64,000 bases of DNA from Runella sp. MFBS21 (lineage in GTDB: Bacteria; Bacteroidota; Bacteroidia; Cytophagales; Spirosomataceae): the NCBI RefSeq assembly GCF_029433105.1, contig NZ_JARNTW010000012.1, forward strand, positions 1-64,000, written 5' to 3'. The position numbers and the translations under genes were made by a program. Below the pieces are notes generated by a model. The model saw only the letters and a program-made list of their open reading frames with translations, was not told where the DNA came from and searched no databases. This document shows positions 25,345-35,188 of this stretch, piece after piece; position 1 is the stretch's first letter, and the number at the start of each line of letters is the position of its first letter.

Positions 25345-27759
25345 TTACTCTGCCCGAATCAACGATACTTCAGCTACTTGCAAGCCTCGTTCGGCCTCTT
25401 TGCAATTCCACTGAAATATCACTTCGCCGTTTTTAATAGCTTGAGCAGGCACTTCAAACTCGTATTCGGGTTGTTCACCCAATTTGATATAGTCGTGGAT
25501 AAGAATGCCGTCAGAGGTCATCATGCGTACATTCGATTTAAACCTGCCACTGTACACCACTTTCACTTTGTACTGCACCCCCTTTTCCAATTCATCATAC
25601 TTGATTTTCAAGACATTATCGTACAACACTTCGATTTGGCTCGTCCACGCTCTTGGCACCGCCGGTACGGGTGTGCTCATTCTTGGGAAACTCTCCAAGT
25701 AGTCTTTGGGCAAATTCATTCCATAACCTATTCTCGACGATTGAAGGCTTTCGGGGTCGTTGTTCCAATTGTATTTGGTAGGCACTACTCTTGCGCGACT
25801 AGTGGGATTCATAAAATGGTCATAGATTCCGCCTTTGCCTGGATAGGTTCGACCGAGCAAACGAGCCAATGCTTGTTTTGCTTGGGTATCGTCCATTTTT
25901 TCCACTTTTTTAAGTTCACGCATCAGCCACGGGGCATCGTTGAGCGGATAATCTAGGTTGTCAATAAAATTCCCTCGCCCTTGCATGGCTCCGTGTTTGA
26001 CGACGGTTAGCTGCGCTCCAATGCTTCGATGCAGCGAATCAGCCAAAGCCAGGCATCTTTCTCGTAACGAAACGGCAACGGGCTCCTGCCATGCCTTGCT
26101 CAATACTTCCATGGCTTTCTGCGCTTTGGCTTGCGAATTACCTTCTCCAGATGTCAGGATTTCGTAGGCTTGTCGTTCCAACTGCGTTTCGTAGATACTT
26201 CTTTCCCGAACATAAGCATCAAAATACGCCCGAATCAATCCCATCTGAAAACGCGGATTGGCCAAAAGTGTTTTTGAAGCCGATTGCTCCATTTTTTGCC
26301 ATCTCATCAGCGTCCGTTCGATTTGATTGGCGGCCAAAATAGGCCCTTTGATATTGGTTTCCAATTCCGACAGTCCCAAAGCCCCATCCATCGCCAAGTC
26401 TGCGTCAAAAAACAGGCGGCTATAGTCTTTCAAAGTCTCTCTGACGTCCGTTTTGGGATCCCAATCTTGGTCACTCCAAACAAATTTGTTGACGTCGTCG
26501 TTGGTTCCTTCCGAGTAGCTTATGCTTCCAATACAATACGGAGCCACGATGTTGTGGAAAAATTTCTGGTCTTTAGGGCGAGGATTCACCGCTTCGCGCC
26601 CCAGCGTTACTGCCCATGCAGGATCCCAATCGGGTTCGGGATATTGGGAGGCAATGGAGTGCGTAATATCTGGATAGTTGCGAATAGGAATCGAAGGCTT
26701 AACAATTTTTCGAATTTGGTCAATTGGCACTTTTACCCAAGGGCCATACACCACTCCCCCAAGCCAAGGATAGCCTTTGTTGACATGCCGAAAAAAAGAA
26801 TCAAACCATGCTTTGGTAGGTTTGAAAGACTGTGGCGAAATCCAGATTTTCGCTTTTGGATGGTATTTTTTTAATAACACCGCCACTTTGTCCATCCATT
26901 CAAAAAGTTCATCGGGTTCGAGCTCGCCTGGGTCACCGCCAGGCACAAAAATGGCATCGATTTTAGAAACCGCTTTAAAAACAGTTTCACGTGCAAGTAA
27001 TTCATTTTTTACTTTTTCGGGTGTTGTAAAGTCTTTGCCAATGTTGGGATACCACATCCAGACATCAAGCCCGTAGCGTTGGCAAATCCGCGCTTGCTCT
27101 TTCACCATGTCTAAGGTAGCTAGTTTCATGTGGCGACTCGTGGGTTCGTCGTCAGTGCCTGGCGGGAGAATTTCGATGCTATTGGCCCCAAAAAGTGCTA
27201 ATTCACGAATGTATTGGTCGTATTGCGCTACAGTAAAGGCATCGTAAGAATTTGTCTTGGGGCGATACCCTAACTGATGTCCTCTTACCAAGTATTTTGG
27301 ACTCGTAGAAATGCGAAAATCGGAAGGGAAACGTACTCGTCCTTTGGTAATTTCGGCCTTGCGAAGCAAACGCCCTACGCCATACATTACCCCTCTCACG
27401 TCTTTACCTACAACCACCACAGCGTTTTTTTCGGCCGATGCCACCAAGCGAAAACCTTCTCGCGTGGGCAACGGCAAACGAAGTACTTCTGCTCTTAAAG
27501 CCGACGGTAATTCGGTTATATTTTTTTCAAGAATCAAATAAATACTGGCTTCTGAGCTTCCCTCAAAATTGGAAGAGATTTTCGGCAAAACTCCCGAACG
27601 AGTTGCTATTTCTTCTTGTAAAACCGTTACGATTTCCTTGAATTCGTTGGCATCTGCTTGCCTCCGATTGACACTGGCTTGGGTGAGGTCTATCCACGAT
27701 TGGGCATAGCCGATTTGAGAAAAAATAAAAAAGAGGATTCCTGTTAAAATACGTTTCAT
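25345..27759 (-). CDS. Secreted GH67/GH20-like glycoside hydrolase
   Basis: The product (804 residues from the ATG at 27757-27759) has a signal peptide (MKRILTGILFFIFSQIGYAQ). An N-terminal alpha/beta domain of the type found before alpha-glucuronidase and hexosaminidase barrels follows (about 25-125, with GFRLV and GVMYGVGRLLR). A TIM-barrel region (about 140-470) has RGHQLGYRP, FGANSIEILPPG, WMWYPN and VPGGDPGE. A helical region and a C-terminal beta domain end the protein. I cannot fix the catalytic acids or the exact family. It lies downstream of susD on the same strand and may belong to the same polysaccharide locus, though repeat hairpins intervene. Confidence 0.7.
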   Translation of the reverse strand: MKRILTGILFFIFSQIGYAQSWIDLTQASVNRRQADANEFKEIVTVLQEEIATRSGVLPKISSNFEGSSEASIYLILEKNITELPSALRAEVLRLPLPTREGFRLVASAEKNAVVVVGKDVRGVMYGVGRLLRKAEITKGRVRFPSDFRISTSPKYLVRGHQLGYRPKTNSYDAFTVAQYDQYIRELALFGANSIEILPPGTDDEPTSRHMKLATLDMVKEQARICQRYGLDVWMWYPNIGKDFTTPEKVKNELLARETVFKAVSKIDAIFVPGGDPGELEPDELFEWMDKVAVLLKKYHPKAKIWISPQSFKPTKAWFDSFFRHVNKGYPWLGGVVYGPWVKVPIDQIRKIVKPSIPIRNYPDITHSIASQYPEPDWDPAWAVTLGREAVNPRPKDQKFFHNIVAPYCIGSISYSEGTNDDVNKFVWSDQDWDPKTDVRETLKDYSRLFFDADLAMDGALGLSELETNIKGPILAANQIERTLMRWQKMEQSASKTLLANPRFQMGLIRAYFDAYVRERSIYETQLERQAYEILTSGEGNSQAKAQKAMEVLSKAWQEPVAVSLRERCLALADSLHRSIGAQLTVVKHGAMQGRGNFIDNLDYPLNDAPWLMRELKKVEKMDDTQAKQALARLLGRTYPGKGGIYDHFMNPTSRARVVPTKYNWNNDPESLQSSRIGYGMNLPKDYLESFPRMSTPVPAVPRAWTSQIEVLYDNVLKIKYDELEKGVQYKVKVVYSGRFKSNVRMMTSDGILIHDYIKLGEQPEYEFEVPAQAIKNGEVIFQWNCKEAERGLQVAEVSLIRAE

Positions 27760-27783
27760 TGGTGAATACATTAAATTAAAAAT

Positions 27784-27838
27784 CACCCCGAACTGTCATT
27801 CGGGGTGTTATGGTTTTGCGTCTCTGACGCCTTTTTTT
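27784..27838. repeat. Composite hairpin repeat (second copy)
   Basis: CACCCCGAA (27784-27792) pairs with TTCGGGGTG (27799-27807). GGTTTTGCGTCTCTGACGC (27812-27830) then matches the copy at 25318-25336 exactly, and a T-tract follows. The two copies bracket the GH67-like gene. Confidence 0.75.
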
Positions 27839-27857
27839 ATACACTTTGAGAGCCTGC

Positions 27858-28013
27858 AACCTTGGAAAGGCTCAAAACCTTTTCAAGGTTAGCAAAGTCA
27901 ACATAAAAGTGAGTTAACAGCCAAAACTACCTAATTCTAAAGTTCACTTATAGCTAGCTCAAGCAATTTCCTGATAAACAACCTTAGAAAGGTTCAAAAA
28001 CCTTTCTAAGATT
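27858..28013. repeat. Pair of AACCTT…AAGGTT hairpin repeats
   Basis: Hairpin one at 27858-27890 has arms AACCTTGGAAAGG / CCTTTTCAAGGTT around CTCAAAA. Hairpin two at 27980-28013 has arms AACCTTAGAAAGG / CCTTTCTAAGATT around TTCAAAAA. The two are clear relatives about 90 bp apart, and both are followed by AGCA. The second lies 9 bp beyond the susD stop and may double as its terminator. With the composite repeat they fill the 262-bp gap at 27760-28021. Confidence 0.75.
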
Positions 28014-28021
28014 AGCACCCC

Positions 28022-29695
28022 TTAATTCCAAGGCTTACTTGTGCCTTGAATGAGCCACATTTTGGCGTAAGGGTGATCTTTGCTTTGGCCCGCAGGAATG
28101 TAATTAGTGGTTCCCAAACGTTCGACAGCCGAGTTGTAATTGGTGAGATAAGAAGGGTCTTGATTAGGAACAGGGTACATATATCGGATGGGTAAAACTT
28201 TGCCGTACTGTGCCACTTCGCCCGCCTTCAAAGCAGGAAAGCCCGTCCGCCTCCAGTCAAACCATGATTCAATCCCAAACCAAGAGGAAAGCCATTTTTG
28301 CTCCATAATACGCTCAAGTTTGTTGGTGGCGGAGGCATAACTCACCGTATTTTGTGCGTAGTATTTATCAAAATCATAGGAAGCCGTAAATACCCCTGCT
28401 TTATCCATTGAAGCGCGAATGGCTTTTTTGTAATGACCTTCGGCATCGGTAGCGCCAAAATTGCCCGCCAAAGCGGCTTCGGCCAAGATAAACTCTACTT
28501 CGCTGTAGGTCATCAGATTCATCGTCACGTAGGTATCTGTGTTTTTGCGGTAGCGTTCGTGCAAGAAAGAAATATATGGATTACGTTCGTTGTGGTAGGC
28601 CGTTGCGTCGTTGCCTTTGTTGTAGGCCACGGCCTGCGTAATAGGCAAACCTACTGGCAAGCCTACATACAGCGACGTATCTACATTAGCTGCCGTAGCA
28701 GGCACATACACTACCGAATAACTTTCCCCGTAAATATTCTTCACCGTTACGGTCGTTTCTTTGGTTACTTTGGTATCCCATTTACGCTGCACGGGTTGTA
28801 CCCAGCGCTGAAGGCGCGGGTCATTCAAAGCAATCAATTTACTGACAAAGGGTTGTCCTGGCTTGAGCAGGTAATTAGGGTTAGGCGAGTTGAGCGGGCC
28901 ACCCGGAGCGGAATTGTCAGCACTCGCACCCACAAACGCCATAGAGGCATCATCGCTATTGCTTGCAAATGCATCGGCGGCGGCTTCCGTAAATTCTGTT
29001 TGGATATTCACTCCTATTGCGCTCATTTCTGAACGTTTGTCAGCCAAACGCAAGGCATAGCGCAACCGAAGGGAGTTTGCCAATTTGCGCCATTTTGTAC
29101 CGTCACCTTTGTATAAAATATCCGAAGTTGGGTTTACGGCATCTTTGCTTTCAAGGCTATTTAGCAATGTCACGGCTTGCTTCAAGTCGGTCATGATGCC
29201 TTTATACACTGCCGCTTGCTCATCGTATTTTGGAAAAAACAAACCAGAAGAAGCTTTCAGTGATTCGGAATACGGAATATCTCCGTACAAATCTGTCAAC
29301 AGCCCAAATACCACCGAGCGCATTGTAAGGGCAATGGCCTGAAAAAAACGATTGTTTTCTTTGACACCTTTTTCATAAATCAGCTGATTGTTACGCAGGA
29401 TTTCATAGTAGCCATTCCACGATTCTTGGGTCCAAGCATATTGGTTGATGACAGCTGCCCCTTCGTTGGTACCAGCCTGCATGTACTGCATCGCTGCCCC
29501 AATTTTCGAGCCATCTCTTCCCAAACTAAAGATGGTTTTGCCCGTATTGGAAAGCACGTAGGTCATGATATAATTAGAAGAAACATCTTCAGGGCTATTG
29601 GGGTTTTTGTCGATTTCGGTCAAATCTTGACAAGAAAATAGCAAACATCCCAAGGTAAGTGCAGCTACTCCATTTTTTATTTTTATGAATTTCAT
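28022..29695 (-). CDS. SusD/RagB-family outer-membrane lipoprotein
   Basis: About 557 residues from the ATG at 29693-29695, with a lipoprotein signal (GCLLFSC). TPR-like helices and late motifs typical of SusD/RagB proteins follow (YSEVEFILAEAAL, KWLSSWFGIESWFDWRRTGFP, IRYMYPVPNQ). It binds a glycan or other nutrient at the cell surface as a lid on the SusC transporter. It begins 13 bp after the susC stop. The N-terminal LTEIDKNPNSPED is typical of the family. Confidence 0.9.
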   Translation of the reverse strand: MKFIKIKNGVAALTLGCLLFSCQDLTEIDKNPNSPEDVSSNYIMTYVLSNTGKTIFSLGRDGSKIGAAMQYMQAGTNEGAAVINQYAWTQESWNGYYEILRNNQLIYEKGVKENNRFFQAIALTMRSVVFGLLTDLYGDIPYSESLKASSGLFFPKYDEQAAVYKGIMTDLKQAVTLLNSLESKDAVNPTSDILYKGDGTKWRKLANSLRLRYALRLADKRSEMSAIGVNIQTEFTEAAADAFASNSDDASMAFVGASADNSAPGGPLNSPNPNYLLKPGQPFVSKLIALNDPRLQRWVQPVQRKWDTKVTKETTVTVKNIYGESYSVVYVPATAANVDTSLYVGLPVGLPITQAVAYNKGNDATAYHNERNPYISFLHERYRKNTDTYVTMNLMTYSEVEFILAEAALAGNFGATDAEGHYKKAIRASMDKAGVFTASYDFDKYYAQNTVSYASATNKLERIMEQKWLSSWFGIESWFDWRRTGFPALKAGEVAQYGKVLPIRYMYPVPNQDPSYLTNYNSAVERLGTTNYIPAGQSKDHPYAKMWLIQGTSKPWN

Positions 29696-29708
29696 ATCTA
29701 CCCAAATT

Positions 29709-32700
29709 TTAAAAATCAACATTCAATTTGAAACCTATTGAGCCAGTCATTGGCATTACGTTGTAATATTCAACTCCCTGCGACCAGCTTGTACCCGTCG
29801 GACGGAAAGCTCTTTCGGGGTCTAACCCCTTGATTCCGTGACGAGTCCACATGTACAAATTGTTTCCAACAATCGACAAGGAAGCATTTTGAACTTTGAA
29901 ACGACTGACAAAGCTTTTGGGCAAAAAGTAAGTCACCGACACCTCTCTTAACTTGACATAAGTAGCACTGTAGAGATTACGGTCAGGGAAAGGGCGATTG
30001 GCATAGCGATAGGCACTGAATGGGTCAATCCATTTGCTGCCTGCCCCCCCTAAGTTTTCGACATAAACCGTGTTGCCCGCGGCATCTTTTGTAGCAAATA
30101 CACCTGGGTTGAGGCTGGCATCTTGTAGGCGCTTAGATGCTTCAGTAGTTCCTTCGGGCCACGCATGACCACCGTAGGCGGCATTTCTGCCTCCAATCCA
30201 ATTGCCAAGATACATATCTGGATTGGCTTTGATTTGCTCGGGAAGGCTTCGGTTAGGATCATAGGCTACACCCGACAAAGTTTCTTCAAGCATCCCGTTG
30301 TTTCCTAAAAACATCATGGTATTGGAATAAAACTGTCCACCCTGACGCCAGTCAATATTGGCAAATAAACTAAGGTTTTTATAACGGATAGTGGGCTGAA
30401 TCCCCATCAGGAAAGCATGGTTAAAATTACCAATTTTCACCAAATTGTTCGGGTCGTTGTCGGTTTGATAAAGCCCTCCGCTCGTCACAATTGGATAGTT
30501 ATAATAAGGCGATGCCTTGTCTTTGACTCTCAGCATGGGTGCCATGTAAATATCCCCAATTTGGCCTCCTTCGTAGGTGCGTACCTCGGCGCCACTGTAT
30601 GACGTGAACGAGAAATACTTGATTCCCTCCGCTAATTTACGAATGTAGGTACGATTGCGGGTCAAGGTAAAGTTCATATCCCACGAGAAATCTTTTGTTT
30701 TGATTGGAGTCGTCACTATCCCAATCTCAAAACCCTGACTCTCCACCAAGCCTGCATTAATCTGCTTGTTGCTTGCCCCTGACTCCACAGGAGTGACAAT
30801 AGATAATACTTGGTTTCGGTTGCCACGTTTGTAGTAAGTAGCTTCCAATCCAAGGCGATTTTTAAAGAATTTGAAATCTACTCCAATCTCGTGCGAAGTC
30901 GAAATTTCAGGCTTCAAATCGGGGTTGCGGAGTATTCCGCCCATGTACATACGTTTGGCAGAGCCCCAGTCCAAGGCAGTACTGAAGGTTTGCGAACGGC
31001 TGTAAGGATCTACATCGTTTCCGACTTGGGCAAAACCCGCACGTACTTTTGCAAAATCAACCCAAGACGGCATTTTTACAACTTCTGATACCAATAAACT
31101 CAACGAAGCCGAAGGATAAAAGTATGAATTGTTGCCTTTTTTGAGCGTACTAGTCCAGTCATTACGTGCAGTCAAATCTAAGTAAACCAGGTCTTTGAAC
31201 CCGACAGAGGCCGAGGCATATACTCCATACAATAATTTTCGTGAAAAAGAACTCAAAGGATTAAACGTTCCCGGAGCGCCGTTGGCAATGGTATATAGCC
31301 CCGGAATCACCAGTTCGGTAGTAGCATTATAAAGTGATTGGTAATATTGCTCCAGACGGTTGGCACCTGCCATGGCATTGAGGCTCCAACTGTTATCGAA
31401 ATTCTTTTTATAATTGAGCATCAAATCGAAGTTTTGCTCTTTTCGGTAGTCGTTCGAAATCGTATATCCACCTTTCAACGCTTCATAATTACTGTACGCT
31501 TTTTTCGACTCAAACATCTCGCTGTAAGAATCTCTAGCGTATTTTCCTGTCAATGATAGCTCGTTGGTTAAATCATAATCCAATTGAATTTTGGCAACAG
31601 TACGGTCGCGTTTAAAGCCCGTTAGGTTTTCATATACCAAAAAGAAAGGATTATTTTGTTTGTCTTTGTACTTGCGCTGGGCGATGCCTTCTTGCCCTGG
31701 CAACCAATAATCGCGTAAATCATTGACATTGACCTGCGAACCTATTTCGTACACACTCCTAACGGGGTCGTTACGGCTGGCATCTATCAAAGGTCGATTG
31801 TCAGAACCCGATTGCGTCACATTCAAGCTCACAGAAGTACGAAACTTATCGGTGATGTTGTAGGCAGAGTTCAGGGCAATCGTCAAACGCGACAAATCGG
31901 TATTGGGAATAATGCCCGAGTTGCTCATATTTCCTGCCGACAAGCGGAAATTACCTTTTTCGTAATTGCCATTAACGGATACGTTGTTGGTATTAGTAAC
32001 CCCCGTTTGGAAGAAATCTTTGAAGCGATTGGGATACGAAACCAGCGGGGCCTTTTGACCATTACTATTCCACAAAACCCAGTTTTCGCCCGCATCTAGC
32101 GCAGGGCCCCAGCTTTCATTTTCGGCTTCTTCTAGTACGTGCGCGCCTGTTTTGCCAGAGCCAAATTTGTTTTGTACTTGCACGTACTCTAGTGGTTTGT
32201 CCATTACCACCGAAGTATTCAACGATACCCCAATTCCTTTTTTACCTCCGGCACCTGACTTAGTAGTAATCAATACTACACCACTTCCTGCCCGTGAGCC
32301 GTACAAAGCCGCCGCGCTAGGGCCTTTTAGAATAGAAATATTGGCAATATCGTTGGGGTTAATATCCGAAATTGGATTTCCCATGTCGGCTCCCGCAAAG
32401 GAGTTGGTCATGCGATTGGCAACGGGCACACCATCAATCACAAACAAGGGCTGATTGTCGCTATTGAGTGAGTTGGCACCCCTAATCACCATACTCACCG
32501 ACGAACCAACAGCGCCGCCCATTTGCGAAATTTGTACCCCTGCTACTTTGCCCGCTAAAGTATTGAGCACATTGTTTTGGGGGGTTTGGGTAAGAGCAGT
32601 CCCTTCCACATTGCCAACTGAGTACCCCAAGGAGCGTTTTTCGCGCTTGATACCCAAGGCCGTCACCACGGCCTCATCCAGTATAATCGCACTCTCTTCC

Positions 32701-33371
32701 AATTCCACTTGCAACGTGGTTTTGTCCCCGAGTACAATTTCTTTGGTTTGATAACCAATAAACGAAAACACCAAGACCGAAGCAGAAGTAGAGACTTCAA
32801 TACGAAACGAGCCATCACTACCCGAAATCGTACCCGTTTGGGTACCTTTTACCACCACATTGACCCCTGGCAAGGGGCTTCCGTCGGCTTTTGCAGTCAC
32901 TTTTCCCGAAATCACTTTCACCAGTTTTTTTACCGATGTAAGTGTTTGGAGCTCCGCACTTTGATTGATAACATTAGGCGTGGTAACGGGCAGCGGCTCC
33001 TGCACCAAAGCTGCCCATTTGGTGAGGGGGGTCAGCAAGTACAGGTTTTTATCCAATTTTTCATAACGTAGATTAAGAGTAGAAGATATAAACTCTAGCT
33101 CTTTTTCCAGCGACCCAAACTGTTGCAAACCATAATCGATGCTTTTGTTTTCGACCGTTCGGCGATCGTACGAGAAAGACACTTTATATCTTGATTGAAG
33201 GTCTTTCAGAGCGCTTTTCAGCGATTTAACATTACTTGATTTTTGATACTGACTCTGAATTCCGGTCACTTCGCGCGAAGCTAGTAATTGGGCAGATGCC
33301 TGAAAGGCAAGACCAAAAAACAGCAAGCTCAAAGCCCGATGTCGTGATTTTCGATTGCAGAAATTTTTCAT
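29709..33371 (-). CDS. SusC/RagA TonB-linked outer-membrane transporter with STN domain
   Basis: About 1220 residues from the ATG at 33369-33371. After the signal peptide there is an STN (secretin/TonB short N-terminal) domain (about 45-115, LQSRYKVSFSYDRR), which in this family talks to a FecR anti-sigma factor. Next come a carboxypeptidase-like beta domain (VISGKVTAKADGSPLPGVNVVVKG), the SusC plug (EAVVTALGIKREKRSLGYSV, GVVLITTKSG) and a long barrel ending in an aromatic strand with terminal Phe. The STN domain and the adjacent fecR and sigma genes point to trans-envelope induction by the transported substrate. Confidence 0.95.
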   Translation of the reverse strand: MKNFCNRKSRHRALSLLFFGLAFQASAQLLASREVTGIQSQYQKSSNVKSLKSALKDLQSRYKVSFSYDRRTVENKSIDYGLQQFGSLEKELEFISSTLNLRYEKLDKNLYLLTPLTKWAALVQEPLPVTTPNVINQSAELQTLTSVKKLVKVISGKVTAKADGSPLPGVNVVVKGTQTGTISGSDGSFRIEVSTSASVLVFSFIGYQTKEIVLGDKTTLQVELEESAIILDEAVVTALGIKREKRSLGYSVGNVEGTALTQTPQNNVLNTLAGKVAGVQISQMGGAVGSSVSMVIRGANSLNSDNQPLFVIDGVPVANRMTNSFAGADMGNPISDINPNDIANISILKGPSAAALYGSRAGSGVVLITTKSGAGGKKGIGVSLNTSVVMDKPLEYVQVQNKFGSGKTGAHVLEEAENESWGPALDAGENWVLWNSNGQKAPLVSYPNRFKDFFQTGVTNTNNVSVNGNYEKGNFRLSAGNMSNSGIIPNTDLSRLTIALNSAYNITDKFRTSVSLNVTQSGSDNRPLIDASRNDPVRSVYEIGSQVNVNDLRDYWLPGQEGIAQRKYKDKQNNPFFLVYENLTGFKRDRTVAKIQLDYDLTNELSLTGKYARDSYSEMFESKKAYSNYEALKGGYTISNDYRKEQNFDLMLNYKKNFDNSWSLNAMAGANRLEQYYQSLYNATTELVIPGLYTIANGAPGTFNPLSSFSRKLLYGVYASASVGFKDLVYLDLTARNDWTSTLKKGNNSYFYPSASLSLLVSEVVKMPSWVDFAKVRAGFAQVGNDVDPYSRSQTFSTALDWGSAKRMYMGGILRNPDLKPEISTSHEIGVDFKFFKNRLGLEATYYKRGNRNQVLSIVTPVESGASNKQINAGLVESQGFEIGIVTTPIKTKDFSWDMNFTLTRNRTYIRKLAEGIKYFSFTSYSGAEVRTYEGGQIGDIYMAPMLRVKDKASPYYNYPIVTSGGLYQTDNDPNNLVKIGNFNHAFLMGIQPTIRYKNLSLFANIDWRQGGQFYSNTMMFLGNNGMLEETLSGVAYDPNRSLPEQIKANPDMYLGNWIGGRNAAYGGHAWPEGTTEASKRLQDASLNPGVFATKDAAGNTVYVENLGGAGSKWIDPFSAYRYANRPFPDRNLYSATYVKLREVSVTYFLPKSFVSRFKVQNASLSIVGNNLYMWTRHGIKGLDPERAFRPTGTSWSQGVEYYNVMPMTGSIGFKLNVDF

Positions 33372-33406
33372 ATAGACAGTGGTTTGGTATTCTAAAAAAT
33401 GGTAAA

Positions 33407-34411
33407 TCAATCATTAACAGATTTTTTAAACTGAACCCCTCCCTCTACACGCACTACCTGATGAGGATATGCTTTTGTGAGGGCGTTGATAAGAACGCTG
33501 GGGTCGTCAGCAGGAAATACTCCATTAAATTCCCCAAGTTTGCTTCCTTCTTCTACCTGTACTTTTAGGCCAAAGCGTTCTTCCAATACTTTTTGTATGT
33601 CTAACAGCGTGGCGTTTTCAAAAACCACTTTGCCCGATTGCCAAGCCGTATAATTCTGAACATTTACCTCTCTTTTTACCAGATTTCCTGAAGAATTCGA
33701 GTATTCTACCAAATCGCCTGGTTGCATCAATAGTTTTTGGGAACTGGCTTTATTGAGAGATAGTTCTACTTTTCCCGATTCGAGGGCTACCGAAGTCGAA
33801 TGAGAGAAACTTCGAACATTGAAGCGTGTCCCCAACACCGCCACATCCACCTCTCCCGAATGCACCACAAATCCGCGATGATTAGGCAAATGACTCACGT
33901 CAAAAAAGGCTTCTCCTGTAAGCCATACTTCACGACTTCCGGCATCTTCTTGCTCCATGCCTGCCACTTTGAGTTCCGCTCCTTTGTTTAATTTGACGAC
34001 CGACCCATCGGCTAGTTTTAACTCCAGCATTTTCTCAGAAGCTACATACACCTTAGACGTCAACTCTTTATTCACATACCACACCACCCCTAGCGCCACC
34101 AGAAGACTAGCGGCTACGGGAATCATCCACCGTACAACTATATTTTTTAGCGAATGCTTTGAAGGTTTGGCGTCTTCCCAATCCTGTACTCTCGCCATCA
34201 ATTTCGTACTTGCTTGCGCTATCTGCTGCTCATCTACTGTTGTCTCATCTTCGTTTTGCATCAGTTTCAACAAAGACACCGCTTCTTCTACATTCGCTTT
34301 CAAAGCAGGTTCTTCTTGCATCAAGCGTTCCCATTTTTTTATCGCGTCATCGTCAGTCCTAAAGTACCAGCCTAAAAAGGTTTCGTCGGTAAGCAATTGT
34401 TCGGGCTTCAT
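33407..34411 (-). CDS. FecR-family anti-sigma factor
   Basis: About 334 residues from the ATG at 34409-34411 (MKPEQLLTDETFLGWYF). A cytoplasmic N-terminal region of about 85 residues is followed by one membrane helix (WMIPVAASLLVALGVVWYV), then the periplasmic FecR domain (LADGSVVKLNKGAELKV, REVWLTGEAFFDV, VAVLGTRFNVRSF). A C-terminal STN-like segment (LLDIQKVLEERFGLKVQV) ends it. It holds the ECF sigma factor until SusC signals. It is 35 bp upstream of susC on the same strand and divergent from the sigma gene. Confidence 0.9.
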   Translation of the reverse strand: MKPEQLLTDETFLGWYFRTDDDAIKKWERLMQEEPALKANVEEAVSLLKLMQNEDETTVDEQQIAQASTKLMARVQDWEDAKPSKHSLKNIVVRWMIPVAASLLVALGVVWYVNKELTSKVYVASEKMLELKLADGSVVKLNKGAELKVAGMEQEDAGSREVWLTGEAFFDVSHLPNHRGFVVHSGEVDVAVLGTRFNVRSFSHSTSVALESGKVELSLNKASSQKLLMQPGDLVEYSNSSGNLVKREVNVQNYTAWQSGKVVFENATLLDIQKVLEERFGLKVQVEEGSKLGEFNGVFPADDPSVLINALTKAYPHQVVRVEGGVQFKKSVND

Positions 34412-34506
34412 ATCAAATTTTTGTTCCTTTCTGAATACCAGTGCAGCCAATCGTCACGGGATAATCATTTTTTTTCTTATTTTTTTTTTATTAATTAAAA
34501 TTTAAA

Positions 34507-34536
34507 ATTGCACGCACTTTGAATAGTCTAACTTTG
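34507..34536 (+). promoter_or_regulatory. Promoter of the ECF sigma gene
   Basis: ATTG (34507-34510), an 18-bp spacer and TAACTTTG (34529-34536) approximate the Bacteroidota -33/-7 promoter. The start point would lie about 35 bp before the ATG at 34577. Confidence 0.45.
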
Positions 34537-34576
34537 CTTTGCTTTTGTAATAAGGTTAAACACAACTTTTGGTTAG

Positions 34577-35146
34577 ATGGATGAAACTCAATTGTGGAAG
34601 GGTTTTCTTAATGCCGATCCAAAAGCCTTTGAAGGTCTTTTTAAGAGTTATTACAAGCCCCTATATCTATACGGCTACAAAATGGTCCGTAATAGGCAGC
34701 TTGTGGATGATTGTATTCAGGATCTTTTTTTTGAGCTATGGACTAGCAAAGCGCATTTGAGCGAAGTGACATCGGTAAAAGGGTATCTTTTTAAAGCTCT
34801 CAAGTTCAAACTAACAAGGGAGTTAAGAAAAGAAAACCGTTTTGGCACCCTCGAAGAAGAACCCAACGAGTGGTTTGAAATCAGTCATGAAAATTGGCTC
34901 ATCGAACAACAAACCAACGCTGACCAAAAAGAACGATTGACGCATCTTATGGGCCAACTTACCAAACGACAACAAGAAGCAATTTATCTGAGATTTTATG
35001 TACAGCTTACCTACGAAGAGGTTGCAGAAATGATGAAGCTAACATACCAGGCAGTGGTCAATCTAGTTTATAAATCTGTTAAATTTCTTAGAGAACACTT
35101 AGTGCCGTTATTAATGCTTACGATAATCAATATATCTTTCTTCTGA
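34577..35146 (+). CDS. ECF RNA polymerase sigma factor
   Basis: A 189-residue sigma-70 factor of the Bacteroidota FecI-like type. Region 2 (about 20-90) has FKSYYKPLYLYGYKMV and DDCIQDLFFELW; region 4 (about 120-175) has LTKRQQEAIYLRFYVQLTYEEVA and a helix-turn-helix. A hydrophobic tail (LVPLLMLTIINISFF) is common in this group. Transcribed away from fecR-susC-susD, which it most likely activates. The stop codon lies within the hairpin at 35143-35171. Confidence 0.92.
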   Translation: MDETQLWKGFLNADPKAFEGLFKSYYKPLYLYGYKMVRNRQLVDDCIQDLFFELWTSKAHLSEVTSVKGYLFKALKFKLTRELRKENRFGTLEEEPNEWFEISHENWLIEQQTNADQKERLTHLMGQLTKRQQEAIYLRFYVQLTYEEVAEMMKLTYQAVVNLVYKSVKFLREHLVPLLMLTIINISFF

Positions 35147-35171
35147 ATGCCCTCCGCTGGAGGGCATTCAG
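35143..35171. terminator. 13-bp-arm hairpin after the sigma gene
   Basis: CTGAATGCCCTCC (35143-35155), loop GCT, GGAGGGCATTCAG (35159-35171): a perfect stem between convergent genes. No long T-tract follows, so its terminator role is probable rather than certain. The sigma stop TGA (35144-35146) is inside it. Confidence 0.75.
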
Positions 35172-35188
35172 GTAGTTTAAGTGACATT

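Noticed and set aside
26284-26874. Plus-strand frame of 196 codons opposite the GH67-like gene
   Set aside because: Shadow of a continuous coding gene with signal peptide and ordered domains on the other strand.
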